From G963422705 sp963422705 (GTDB taxonomy: Bacteria; Poribacteria; WGA-4E; WGA-3G): a DNA stretch of 64,000 nt. Within the stretch, counting starts at the first letter, position 1, and every line of letters begins with the position of its first letter. A model generated the notes under the pieces. The model searched no databases, had not been told where the DNA came from, and was given only the letters and a program-made list of their open reading frames with translations. Positions 19,300 through 27,375 of this stretch are shown in pieces. Location of the stretch: positions 1,240,001 through 1,304,000 of the forward strand of contig OY730443.1 of NCBI GenBank assembly GCA_963422705.1, written 5' to 3'. A program made the position numbers and the translations under genes.

Positions 19300-20115
19300 A
19301 TGAAAAAACCATTTAAAAACGTTCTACTTTTTTTAATAATGCTAGGCGTTATATCGCCTAAGTTTATTGTGAGTGAACCTCGTCAACTCGATGCTTCGGT
19401 GGTACCGAAGGGCATGGTACTTATTCCGGCGGGGGCATTTGAGATGGGAAGTAACGATAAGGATGCGGATGAAGATGAGAAACCCGTGCACACCGTTTAC
19501 GTTGATGCGTTCTATATAGATAAGCACGAGGTGAAAGTTGGGCAATATCAGCGGTTTATTCAGGAAACGAAGCACCGCGCCTTACCCGATTGGGTTTCTA
19601 AATATTCGCCAACGGCTGAACATCCGGTGGTTGGCATAAGTTGGCAAGATGCAATGGCATATGCACAATGGGCAGGGAAACGTTTACCAACAGAAGCAGA
19701 ATGGGAAAAGGCAGCACGCGGCGGTGTAAATGGAAAAAAATATCCCTGGGGTAACTCAATTGATGCCACCCGCGCCAATTATAACAAAAATGTAAAAAAA
19801 ACGTCTTCCGTTGGCAGCTACCCCGCTAATGCCTATGGGCTATACGACATGGCGGGCAACGTGTGGGAATGGTGCCTTGATGCCTATAGTAGCACATTTT
19901 ATATCGTCTCTCCTCGTCAAAATCCTATCGCGAGTACAGCCAATCTTAAGGAAGTCATTGATAGTTTTCAGGACGTAAAAGAACCGCGTGTTGTGCGCGG
20001 CGGTTCCTGGTTTAATAAGGCAAAGAGCTTGCGGGTTTCCGCCCGGGACCAAGGGCACCCGACAGGTGCCGCGAACTTTGTCGGGTTCCGTTGTGTGCAA
20101 GCAGTAACCCCTTGA
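19300..20115 (+). CDS. Secreted FGE-sulfatase-fold (SUMF1) domain protein lacking the catalytic cysteines
   Basis: A 271-residue protein with a signal peptide (about residues 1-25) and the complete formylglycine-generating-enzyme fold: MVLIPAGAFEMGSND, HPVVGISWQDAMAYAQWAGKRLPTEAEWEKAARGG (given in pieces: VGISWQDAMAYAQW and RLPTEAEWEKAARGG), YDMAGNVWEWCLD and VVRGGSWFNKAKSLRVSARD. Real FGE enzymes carry a redox cysteine pair in the segment after RGGS; here it reads WFNKAKSLR, so sulfatase activation is unlikely. A binding or other role in the periplasm or outside is more probable. An AGGAGCGG lies before the ATG. Ends 101 bases before the amidohydrolase gene. Confidence 0.88.
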   Translation: MKKPFKNVLLFLIMLGVISPKFIVSEPRQLDASVVPKGMVLIPAGAFEMGSNDKDADEDEKPVHTVYVDAFYIDKHEVKVGQYQRFIQETKHRALPDWVSKYSPTAEHPVVGISWQDAMAYAQWAGKRLPTEAEWEKAARGGVNGKKYPWGNSIDATRANYNKNVKKTSSVGSYPANAYGLYDMAGNVWEWCLDAYSSTFYIVSPRQNPIASTANLKEVIDSFQDVKEPRVVRGGSWFNKAKSLRVSARDQGHPTGAANFVGFRCVQAVTP

Positions 20116-20216
20116 ATGCATCAAAAAGATGCTCATGTGCAACGTATAGGAACCGTCCCGCACAAATCGCCTCATTGCTCCCAACACCACTTCTATCACA
20201 AAAAAAGGAAATCGAG

Positions 20217-21053
20217 ATGATAATTGATTCTCATACACACGCCTGGCCCCGGTGGCCGTATCATCCCCCCGTGCCCGATAGTCAGCACCGTGGGAGAGTA
20301 GAGCAGCTTCTCCACGAAATGGACGGACACGGGGTAGACAAAGCCGTCCTTATTTGCGCTAGTATTGAACATAACCCCAACAACAACGACTACGTCGCCA
20401 AATGTGTGAAGCAGCATCCAGAGAGGCTAATCCAGTTCGCGGATGTGGATTGTTCATGGAAAAAAACATATCACACACACGGTGCAGCACAACGTCTGAA
20501 ATCTGCTGCGGAGAAATATGCACTCAAGGGTTACACGCACTACCTCAAAGGCGACGACGATGGCAGTTGGTTTTTCTCAGACGAGGGAGAACGTTTCTTC
20601 CAGATGACGGCCGAACTCGGATTAATCGCCAGCATCGCGATAGGGAGCCACCAGCACGCGGCCCTTCAAAAATTGGCAGCACAGTTCCCGAGCGTTCCCT
20701 TTCTCTGCCATCACATGGGTGGCGCGAGGGCGGGTGAGGCCCCGCCATATCCACAACTCAACCAGATTCTCGCCTCCGCAAAAATCCCGAATATCTACGT
20801 GAAGATGTCAGGGTTCGCCTATGTCTCCCAAGTCCCGTGGGAATATCCGTATTCGGACACGCACTGGCTCGTCCGCGCACTCTATGAGCATTTTGGACCA
20901 GGACGGCTCTGTTGGGGTTCTGACTACCCCGTCGTTCGACGCTTCATGACGTATCAACACGCACTTGAGGCGTTTCGCACACATTGTCCCTTCATTCCAG
21001 AATCAGACAAATCAGAAATTTTGGGCGCTACCTTGCAGCGGTTGCTCAAATAG
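20217..21053 (+). CDS. Amidohydrolase-2 family metal-dependent hydrolase
   Basis: A 278-residue TIM-barrel protein of the amidohydrolase-2 family. It starts MIIDSHTHAWPRWPYHPP with the metal-binding HxH, contains FLCHHMGGARAG and SGFAYV, and ends with LCWGSDYPVVRR, the catalytic aspartate region. The family includes decarboxylases (AMSD, gamma-resorcylate), 2-pyrone-4,6-dicarboxylate lactonases and fuconolactonases; the substrate is not clear. The ATG at 20217 has AAAGGAAA upstream. The stop codon TAG at 21051 abuts the right end of the decayed tnpB element, so the insertion may have altered the last codons. Confidence 0.85.
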   Translation: MIIDSHTHAWPRWPYHPPVPDSQHRGRVEQLLHEMDGHGVDKAVLICASIEHNPNNNDYVAKCVKQHPERLIQFADVDCSWKKTYHTHGAAQRLKSAAEKYALKGYTHYLKGDDDGSWFFSDEGERFFQMTAELGLIASIAIGSHQHAALQKLAAQFPSVPFLCHHMGGARAGEAPPYPQLNQILASAKIPNIYVKMSGFAYVSQVPWEYPYSDTHWLVRALYEHFGPGRLCWGSDYPVVRRFMTYQHALEAFRTHCPFIPESDKSEILGATLQRLLK

Positions 21054-21063
21054 ACGTGATAGA

Positions 21064-21086
21064 ACCCCAGCTAAAGCATGGGGGCT
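21064..21086 (-). repeat. Right-end hairpin of the tnpB element
   Basis: CCCCAGCTAAAGCATGGGG; on the minus strand it lies just after the tnpB zinc-finger region, where the guide (omega) RNA of such elements normally ends. Confidence 0.65.
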
Positions 21087-21123
21087 TCCGCAAAGTGATG
21101 CGAAAGCGCTTGTGGAATTCAGA

Positions 21124-21157
21124 AGCGTAGGGCGAAACCGCCGTTTCAGCGTAGGGC
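21124..21157. repeat. Palindromic element, family 2, copy a
   Basis: GCGTAGGGC, then GAAAC-CGCC-GTTTC, then a second GCGTAGGGC. It lies inside the tnpB C-terminal frame, where it encodes PYAETAVSPYAS. The related copy b is at 22148-22175 in the opposite orientation. Confidence 0.6.
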
Positions 21158-21680
21158 TCTCCTTTGTTTCGCGGACTGGTTGCTTCAACGGAGTAGCCAA
21201 CGATTTTGCCAAGCAAAACAATCGGGCTTACGGCTCCTAAACCAAAGGAAGCTATCCCTTCCTTGAGAATGTTCATCGCAGCGTTTTGGTCTCTATCCAA
21301 GTGCGTCTGACACGTTGGACACGTCCATTCACGCTCTGCTAACGTGAGATTATCCTTTTTATGATTACAAACAGAACAGCTTTTACTTGTCGGAGAACAC
21401 CGACTTATCTTCAGCACAGCGCGTATCCGCTTTTTGCTCTGGTGTTTAAGTTTCCGCATGAACTCACCAAAGCCACCATCGGAAACCTGTTTACCCCAAA
21501 GCCGTTTCATTCCGTCAAGATTAAGGTAGAAAAAAACAGAATATCAAACTTTTGACACAGTTCTATCGCAAGTTTCCACTGGTAGTCGGTTCTCTGATTT
21601 TCAGTCTTTTTATGAATACGCGCGACTTTCTTACGTTCACGCGCTCTGTTATGAGAACCTTTGACTTTACGGGAATGCGC

Positions 21681-21704
21681 TGGCAAGCATGTTGCTTGCT
21701 ACCT
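21681..21704. repeat. Palindromic element, family 1, copy a (24 bp)
   Basis: TGGCAAGCATGTTGCTTGCT plus ACCT. The core GCAAGCA-ACA-TGCTTGC can fold into a hairpin with a TA bulge near its foot. In the tnpB frame the 24 bases read R-stop-QATCLP. Identical to copy b at 21738-21761. Confidence 0.8.
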
Positions 21705-21737
21705 TTTTTGTGCGTTCGCTAACTTATCAGCGTTCTG

Positions 21738-21761
21738 TGGCAAGCATGTTGCTTGCTACCT
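21738..21761. repeat. Palindromic element, family 1, copy b (24 bp)
   Basis: Identical in all 24 bases to copy a and in the same codon phase of tnpB. Only 11 native codons (QNADKLANAQK) separate the two inserts. Removing both inserts restores a normal TnpB segment. Confidence 0.8.
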
Positions 21762-22147
21762 TGTGTAGAACATAGGAGAACCGTAGCGTTCACCATCACT
21801 GCCAGTCAGGAAGTCTTTGATACCCATATCGAACCCTTCAGCTTTACCTGTCTTGGGTTCGGGGGTGACTTCGCTATAGTCTTCAGTGAGTGTAAGATAC
21901 ATATCTCCGATAGAACGGTATACGGTTCTAACCGAGAGCGTCTCTTGTTACTTGAACCTGTTTGATTTTGCCTTCTATGTTTCTGTGTAAGGCAAAACGA
22001 TACCAACGCCCGTTGAGACGAATACGATACGTCGGGTGATTTATGAGTTTTTCTGCTTCGGCAAAAGAGATTCAATCTTGACATGTTCACCGCGAAAGCT
22101 CATACCTTTGTGTTTCTTACACGACTTGAATTGCGGATGTTCTCTGC

Positions 22148-22175
22148 CGCAAAACGGCGGTTTTGCCCTACGCTC
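22148..22175. repeat. Palindromic element, family 2, copy b
   Basis: GCAAAAC-GGCG-GTTTTGC followed by CCTACGCT; the reverse complement reads AGCGTAGGGCAAAACCGCCG and onward, matching copy a. In the tnpB frame it encodes RRAKPPFCG without a stop. Confidence 0.6.
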
Positions 22176-22491
22176 GAGTGTTTTCATTTCGCGAAAGGAT
22201 TGTGCTAAACGCTTCACAACATTTTGTAGCGCCCACGAGTAAGGGATATGCCAATGCTTGTATTTCTCAAGTTTCTTGAGTGTCGTCAAATGTACAGACA
22301 TCTTGGAATACGAAAGTCCCTTACCATATCTGCGGTAATATCGCATACACAATGCAATGAAGTGGTTTCGCACAACACCGCAGATATGACACTCGTCATG
22401 CAGACGCTTCAGAGAGTTATCGTAAAAAAGTTTATGTTTCGTGTTTCTCATGGGATATCAAGTATCAAGTCTTTAACCCCTGAATAGTGGG

Positions 22492-22531
22492 TAGGCAGAC
22501 ACGTTACCAAGTGGTAACGCTATTCATGTCT
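22492..22531. repeat. Nested inverted repeat upstream of tnpB
   Basis: GGCAGAC ... GTCTGCC encloses a second perfect stem GTTACCA-AG-TGGTAAC. It lies between the tnpB start and the left-end hairpin. Possibly part of the left-end structure recognised by a transposase, or an operator. Confidence 0.45.
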
Positions 22532-22598
22532 GCCAACTTGATACGATTAATGATACCACAAAAATGTGAGAATGTCAACTCTTTTTTCAATATAGGGC

Positions 22599-22639
22599 GG
22601 TGTCTACATCCCCCAGCTAAAGCAAGGGGTTTTGACACC
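22599..22639 (-). repeat. Left-end hairpin of the tnpB element
   Basis: GGTGTC pairs with GACACC; inside, CCCC pairs with GGGG around AGCTAAAGCAA. Shares its loop sequence with the right end at 21064. Confidence 0.65.
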
Positions 22640-22743
22640 GGAGAATTTGATAATTTGCAAACCCGCCAGACGGCGGACAGCAACCGTATTAATCCTCAAC
22701 GGAACGTGCTTTTAAACTTCCGATATTCTCATTAACTTTTGCA

Positions 22744-22773
22744 TTGAATTTTAGATAAAGAAAAGTGTATAAT
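22744..22773 (+). promoter_or_regulatory. Promoter of DUF1326-like gene
   Basis: TTGAAT (22744-22749), 18-base spacer, TATAAT (22768-22773), 70 bases before the ATG. Confidence 0.6.
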
Positions 22774-22842
22774 AGATAATCAATAAGCAGCAGCTTGAAA
22801 TCGAAATTTTACGTCGCGTAACGCATCAAGGAGGAAAAATTC

Positions 22843-23502
22843 ATGAAAAAAAATCTGATTTTCACAGCGCTCGCCCTCTTGGCCGCGATAGGAATGGCTT
22901 TCGCAGTACAAGCAACACCCGTCCAAGGTGAATACCTGGAGGCGCGCGCAGCAAGTGTCTACATCGGCGCATGCCACTTCGGAGCCGAGTTTGTCGAAGG
23001 TGGTAAAGAGGCAACCCTCATTTGGAATATCCAGAGTGGTAGCTGGGACAATGTTTCATTAGCAGGTTTGACGGTGGTTGCAATCGTGACGGCTCAGGAT
23101 AATTTGGCGATTGATACTGAAACCCGCAAGAGTGTTCTGTATGTGGACGTTAACGCCACAGCACAACAGCGGACAGCAGTGACGCATTTGATGCAAACGA
23201 AACGTGCCGCTATTTTAGGTAAGCTCGTTGCAACCAAAGTTGCCCCGATTACCTTTAAGAAAGACAGCACTAAATACGATGTGCAGGTTGGAGAGATTCT
23301 TACACTCACAGCCAACCGCTATCCGTGTGCAGGATGCACGCAGCCCCATCAAATTTGGTACAAACCGCTGACAGATATTCAGAATGCCATCGTCGGTAAG
23401 TCTGACACCTATCGCTACAAAGATAAAGACACGCTGCCTGTGATGTGGAGCCAAGGTGGACAGGAGAACAACGTCTTTGTTGGCAGCTTCACAATTCGCT
23501 AA
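22843..23502 (+). CDS. Exported DUF1326-like protein
   Basis: A 219-residue protein with AAGGAGG before the ATG, a signal peptide (MKKNLIFTALALLAAIGMAF, cleavage near VQA) and a mature part beginning GEYLEARAASVYIGACHFGAEF, which fits the DUF1326 family. It continues with GKEATLIWNIQSGSWDNVSL and SGLTVVAIV-like strands, and has a CAGC pair (YPCAGCTQPHQIWY) near residue 165. DUF1326 proteins are of unknown function and often occur near metal-handling or redox genes. Monocistronic: it has its own promoter and a strong terminator right after the stop. Confidence 0.75.
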   Translation: MKKNLIFTALALLAAIGMAFAVQATPVQGEYLEARAASVYIGACHFGAEFVEGGKEATLIWNIQSGSWDNVSLAGLTVVAIVTAQDNLAIDTETRKSVLYVDVNATAQQRTAVTHLMQTKRAAILGKLVATKVAPITFKKDSTKYDVQVGEILTLTANRYPCAGCTQPHQIWYKPLTDIQNAIVGKSDTYRYKDKDTLPVMWSQGGQENNVFVGSFTIR

Positions 23503-23508
23503 ATGATT

Positions 23509-23550
23509 GCTGTGGTTGACAACGCGTTTGGCCAACCACAGCTTCACTTT
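23509..23550 (+). terminator. Terminator of DUF1326-like gene
   Basis: A 10-bp perfect stem GCTGTGGTTG (23509-23518) / CAACCACAGC (23533-23542), then TTCACTTTTC. It starts six bases after the stop codon. Confidence 0.75.
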
Positions 23551-23859
23551 TCAAGACGATTAGACAGAACGGACGCGGCCGCCATAATGTTTGTCAAACT
23601 CGGTAACACCGCCGTCGATTTCGCCCTTCCCGACAACTTTATCACAGAAACCTATCGCCAAACCCGTATCAGCATCACACGCCAGAACGGCCCGCCGCCT
23701 GTATAAAAGGGGAAATAGGGGTTACCATAATCAAGCAGCATTGTTCCAAAGCAAAGGGGCAGAGCAAGATTCCCTTGCCTTACTAGTTTTTAGAGGGATG
23801 TTTTGTTGAAGGGCGGCTTATCGTTACTTACCCCCTTTAAGTGAAGAAACATCGATAAT
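23551..23859. other. Intergenic region
   Basis: Just over 300 bases between convergent genes. I see no convincing coding sequence; the short open frames here have no Shine-Dalgarno or recognisable motif. Confidence 0.5.
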
Positions 23860-25146
23860 TCAAAGCAAGGATGTTGGAGTCTCTCCAAATAGCCGTGGGA
23901 GCCAGAGACTTAACTCCGGTACGTAGGTTACGAGGATAAGAGCTAGTAGGAGCAATCCGATAAAAAGAAGCACGGAACGGTAGAGCAACACAACCGGGTA
24001 TTCAAATTTAAGGCTGGAGATGAACAGGTTCATCCCAACTGGAGGGGTTAAGTAACCAATTTCAAGATTTGTTAAGACGATGATACCAAGGTGGGCTTTG
24101 TCAATCCCAAATTCCTCGGCAAGTGGCAACAACAACGGCACAACAATAATGATGGCTGAAAAAATGTCCATCAAACAGCCGACAATGAGTAGAAAGATAT
24201 TAAGCCCGATAAGCATAGCCAAGCGACTGTCGGTTTTTGCTTCAATCCACTCCAACACGCTCGTTGGCACGTCAAGCGTGATAAGATAGTTTGTCAACCC
24301 TAAAGCAATACCCAAGATAATGAGGATTGCCCCGACTAATAACATGCTCTCTTTGACGATACGTGGTAGAGCGCTCAAGGCAATAGAACGGTGTATGCCA
24401 ATTTCTATAATCAAGACGTAAAGGGCTGTGAGCGCAGCTGCTTCATCAAGAGTAACGATACCGCGTATGATACCGTTTAGCAACAGAAACGGCAAAAGCA
24501 GCTCCCATTTTGCTGCCCACAACGTTCGGAAGATTTTCGAGAAGTCAAACGGTATCGTTTCAATACGCCTGATAACGCTCCAAGTGCAACAATAAATACT
24601 GAGAATACCCAGGATGAGCACACCAGGAACGATGCCCGCTAGGAACATTCTCGTGATGTTCACTTGAGCGATAATCGCGTAAAGGATTAGCGGAATACTT
24701 GGGAAAAATAGAAGTCCAATACTTCCTGATGCCGTCACTAAGCCGAGGGAAAATCGTTCACTGTAATTTTGTCGGAGGATAGGGTAGAGTAACCCCCCGA
24801 GGGCGATAATCGTTATACCAGACGCACCTGTAAAGGTTGTAAAAAACGCGCAGGTGCAAAGTACGACAACGGCAACACCGCCCGGAAACCATCCAAAGCT
24901 TGCACGAGCGAACGCAATCAATCGCTGTGGGGTGTTCCCTTCGGCAAGGATATACCCTGCGAACGTAAAGAGTGGAATAATTAGAATCGTCGGATTTTTT
25001 GTCACCCTATTCAAATCGATGAGTATTGTCGAAATCGGTTCGCCCGCGGTGGCATAGCCGATAATTGTTGCCGCACCGAGTAAGACGAACAGCGCACCAC
25101 CCAAAAGCGCGAAAAGTACTAATCCCACTCCTATTAACAGCCCCAT
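23860..25146 (-). CDS. dctM: TRAP transporter large permease (DctM type)
   Basis: A 428-residue, highly hydrophobic protein with about twelve membrane segments. Typical DctM features are the N-terminal GATIIGYATAGEP region, PLFTFAGYILAEGNTPQRLIAFARASFGWFPGG (in pieces: PLFTFAGYILAEG and ASFGWFPGGVAV), FFTTFTGASGITIIALGG, and the late IIVLTNLEIGYLTPPVGMNLF. It forms the sodium-driven translocation channel for organic acids together with the small subunit encoded 32 bases upstream. The periplasmic binding protein DctP is not in this cluster. Confidence 0.92.
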   Translation of the reverse strand: MGLLIGVGLVLFALLGGALFVLLGAATIIGYATAGEPISTILIDLNRVTKNPTILIIPLFTFAGYILAEGNTPQRLIAFARASFGWFPGGVAVVVLCTCAFFTTFTGASGITIIALGGLLYPILRQNYSERFSLGLVTASGSIGLLFFPSIPLILYAIIAQVNITRMFLAGIVPGVLILGILSIYCCTWSVIRRIETIPFDFSKIFRTLWAAKWELLLPFLLLNGIIRGIVTLDEAAALTALYVLIIEIGIHRSIALSALPRIVKESMLLVGAILIILGIALGLTNYLITLDVPTSVLEWIEAKTDSRLAMLIGLNIFLLIVGCLMDIFSAIIIVVPLLLPLAEEFGIDKAHLGIIVLTNLEIGYLTPPVGMNLFISSLKFEYPVVLLYRSVLLFIGLLLLALILVTYVPELSLWLPRLFGETPTSLL

Positions 25147-25178
25147 CCGTTTTTTCCTCGCTTCGCTGCATTCGCTAT

Positions 25179-25721
25179 TTACTGTAGCTCTCGACTTTTT
25201 TCATCCGTTGTATTTTCTAAAACCGGGGGAACTTCCTTTTCGCTCGCGTCAGCATCACCTGTAAACCATAAACACAGATGAAGTAGTAGGTGAATTCCGA
25301 TTAACACAAAACCCAAAGGGATAATCGCTTTTGCCCACCACAATGGGATACTACCAATTAGGTACGCAGGACTTAACCGTTCAGCTTTGATAAAGACAAA
25401 CCCGTAATAGGCTAAGATACCCACCACGATGAGACTGAGACTTTCCACAATCAATACGCTCCAACGGATAAAATTTGCCGGCAGGAATCGACTAAGGACA
25501 TCAATGCTGATATGGCGTTTTTCACAGCTCGCGCGCGCCGCACCTAGAAAGCAGAGCCATAGTGTTAAGTGCTGGAGAATCATGTCGCTCCACAAAAAAC
25601 TCATCTGGAAGACATAGCGAAAGACAATTTTGAGAATTGCCAATCCTATCATCATTGCAATGACGAAGCACAGCAAACCGGTTTCAATTTTACCAAGGTA
25701 GTCATTGATTCGTTTAAACAT
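25179..25721 (-). CDS. dctQ: TRAP transporter small permease (DctQ type)
   Basis: A 180-residue protein with four membrane segments. The FLWSDMILQHLTLWLCFLGAA segment and HISIDVLSRFLP are typical of DctQ. The start is ATG at 25719-25721; its first bases overlap the stop of a small upstream open frame (ATGTTTAA). The in-frame start 15 codons earlier lies inside that frame and is less likely. The C-terminal tail is acidic and soluble. Pairs with dctM. Confidence 0.88.
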   Translation of the reverse strand: MFKRINDYLGKIETGLLCFVIAMMIGLAILKIVFRYVFQMSFLWSDMILQHLTLWLCFLGAARASCEKRHISIDVLSRFLPANFIRWSVLIVESLSLIVVGILAYYGFVFIKAERLSPAYLIGSIPLWWAKAIIPLGFVLIGIHLLLHLCLWFTGDADASEKEVPPVLENTTDEKSRELQ

Positions 25722-25917
25722 TGTCGTATAACGTCCCGAATACGGTTTGCGATACAAACCTCTCATCGGCTTTCTTTATGAGTTGTAATATTTGAGGAAT
25801 GTGTCCGAATTTGAAACCAGTATATTTGATAACCTCTGTTAGGGATACACCACATACAAACACTTTGAAAAGTGGAAGCGTCGCATCCTGTTTCGATTTC
25901 CGATTTATGTCACGCAT
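25714..25917 (-). CDS. Small protein of unknown function between larA-like gene and dctQ
   Basis: A 67-residue open frame that I do not recognise, starting at ATG 25917, 19 bases after the larA-like stop, and ending in a TAA that overlaps the dctQ start by eight bases. Its composition looks protein-like: a basic start (MRDINRKSKQD), then LPLFKVFVCGVSLTEVIKYTGF and IPQILQLIKKADERF, with regular hydrophobic spacing. The spacing in the cluster is what one expects of a genuine translationally coupled gene. It could also be the end of a degraded gene. No strong Shine-Dalgarno (GAG nine bases upstream). Confidence 0.4.
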   Translation of the reverse strand: MRDINRKSKQDATLPLFKVFVCGVSLTEVIKYTGFKFGHIPQILQLIKKADERFVSQTVFGTLYDNV

Positions 25918-25936
25918 CAAATTCTCGAAGATACCG

Positions 25937-27199
25937 TCAACTTCTTGGGGAAGCGAGCACCTGAATCCCTGCAGCCGGTAAGACAGCGACTCTAGCGTTT
26001 GCGGGCAATTTCTCAGCAAATAGCTGAACCAATTCTTCGAGGTTCCGGAAAAGGAGCGAACCCGGATGCTTTTTGTAAAAATCATCCACTAAAAAGTTCT
26101 CGGACCAGACGTGCAGCTGTTCTCGAGAACCGAGTTGCGGGGTGGGTAGTTCAGCCGCCACCTTTGTTAAGCGCTGGTGGAGAAAACGCGCGTAATCCAC
26201 CTGGTCAAACAGCCCATGATAGCAGATGCCATCAGTGGCAGGATTCAGTACCAAGGCATACGCCTTCTCAAAATAAGAGCGCGCCCAGAGTGCTTTCCCC
26301 GTTTGAATCCCGTCACTATCAAGCGGATAGCAGTTCAACACAATTAAATCTGTCTCTTTGCGGCTGACTTCCGGAATTTCCGTGCCGTAGGTATCCAACG
26401 CAAATCGTGCCCCCGCGCGATGCGCTTGCACAAAATCCCCGACAAATAAGCCGCAGATTTCACGCCGACTATTTAGGACAACATTCGCGATAACATCTAG
26501 TCCGAGACGCGTTGCTACGGCTTCTGCGAAGTCACGATGATCCGGTTCACTGCCTTGTCTCTCAATAACTGCGTGCCCGCGGCTGGGGGAAAAACTATGG
26601 AAATAGAACATCGTGGCAAAACCTGCGACACCCGGTACAATCAACTTCGCACCGCCACCAAAACCGACAGAACTGTGTGGATAGATACCGCCCAAACAAA
26701 TCTTGAATTCAGCGTCTGCTACAACAGGGTTAATGTAGATAGGCATACCGTTATCAAGACTTCCCAATGCCCGAAGGGAACCGCTCATAAAATCGTGGCT
26801 TGTTACTTCATAGTCGCTAGCAATATCCGTTCCAACTTTCTTCGTAATCTCTTCTTTAGTGAGAGGACGGTGGGAGCCGCCGCCTACCACGAAGCGAATC
26901 TCACCCTTTGGAATGCCTGCATCTGTTAATTCTTGCAGTAGAAATGGAATAACCCTTGCGGCGGGTGTCGGGCGACTCAAATCGTCAATAATGATTGCAG
27001 CATTACCCTTTCCCTTTGCCATCATCGCGATGCGGGGTTTACCAATAGGTTGTGCGAATGCCTGTCCAATTTGTGTCTCGGAAAGCACGGCGGCATCCTT
27101 TGGTGCGAGAATCTCAACGTCCCATCCCTCGGGAAAATTCAAGGTGAGTTTTTCATCACCGTACCACGCGCGTGAATGGAACGTGGCAATGTTCTTCAT
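25937..27199 (-). CDS. LarA-like nickel-dependent racemase/epimerase family protein
   Basis: A 420-residue protein of the lactate racemase (LarA, former DUF2088) family. Visible LarA signatures: DDLSRPTP (substrate-binding Asp and Arg), FVVGGGSHRPLTKEE (histidine), and PHSSVGFGGGAKLIVPGV with the histidine and the lysine that tethers the nickel-pincer cofactor in characterised members. Homologues racemise or epimerise lactate, malate, phenyllactate and other 2-hydroxy acids. The GGAGG five bases before the ATG at 27199 decides the start. First gene of a cluster with the small unknown gene and TRAP dctQM, suggesting that the transported acid is its substrate. The cofactor genes larB, larC and larE are not nearby. 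Confidence 0.85.
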   Translation of the reverse strand: MKNIATFHSRAWYGDEKLTLNFPEGWDVEILAPKDAAVLSETQIGQAFAQPIGKPRIAMMAKGKGNAAIIIDDLSRPTPAARVIPFLLQELTDAGIPKGEIRFVVGGGSHRPLTKEEITKKVGTDIASDYEVTSHDFMSGSLRALGSLDNGMPIYINPVVADAEFKICLGGIYPHSSVGFGGGAKLIVPGVAGFATMFYFHSFSPSRGHAVIERQGSEPDHRDFAEAVATRLGLDVIANVVLNSRREICGLFVGDFVQAHRAGARFALDTYGTEIPEVSRKETDLIVLNCYPLDSDGIQTGKALWARSYFEKAYALVLNPATDGICYHGLFDQVDYARFLHQRLTKVAAELPTPQLGSREQLHVWSENFLVDDFYKKHPGSLLFRNLEELVQLFAEKLPANARVAVLPAAGIQVLASPRS

Positions 27200-27375
27200 G
27201 ATTCCCTCCATGTTTAATGTTACTTTCGTTTCAGACGCGCGGTTTGGAACTCGCGTTTCGGCATTGAACTGATTGTGCTTCTGACTTTTACGGAGTTAGG
27301 TTTCCAAAGTCCGGTAGGTGAATAAAAACAGCGCATACCCGGTGGCTAATCGGCCATACCACGTGTCTAGGTTCC

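Larger units (their letters stand above)
21046..22451 (-). pseudogene. tnpB: RNA-guided nuclease TnpB, degenerate
   Basis: The N-terminal part (22451-22041) is open for 136 codons: helix-turn-helix region with RYYRRYGKGLSYSKM, then HPQFKSCKKHKGMSF. After that at least three frameshifts occur (near 22040, 21940 and 21525). GFDMGIKDFLTGSDGE near 21830 carries the first RuvC aspartate. The middle, KLANAQK to KKVARIHKKTENQRTDYQW, is interrupted by two identical 24-base inserts each bearing a TAG. The second RuvC motif should read FFEDLNLDG but reads FFST, losing the catalytic glutamate. The C-terminal part, open from 21510, has the zinc finger CSVCNH / CPTCQT and LDRDQNAAMNIL with the last RuvC aspartate. 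Certainly inactive as a nuclease. Confidence 0.88.
21058..22642 (-). mobile_element. Decayed IS200/IS605-type element carrying only tnpB
   Basis: The element is bounded by two related hairpins, both with a CCCCAGCTAAAGC core: the right end at 21064-21086 and the left end at 22599-22639, where GGTGTC/GACACC extends the stem. In between lies one broken tnpB read on the minus strand; no Y1 transposase tnpA is present. The right end starts within five bases of the amidohydrolase stop codon. Direct repeats of the target are not visible, as expected for single-strand transposition of this group. Confidence 0.75.

Noticed and set aside
21681..21761. TAG recoding as an amino acid in tnpB
   Set aside because: Other genes here end normally with TAG (for example the amidohydrolase), and this tnpB has frameshifts as well.
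23503..23706. 67-codon open frame after the DUF1326-like gene
   Set aside because: It runs through the terminator hairpin and has no ribosome binding site.
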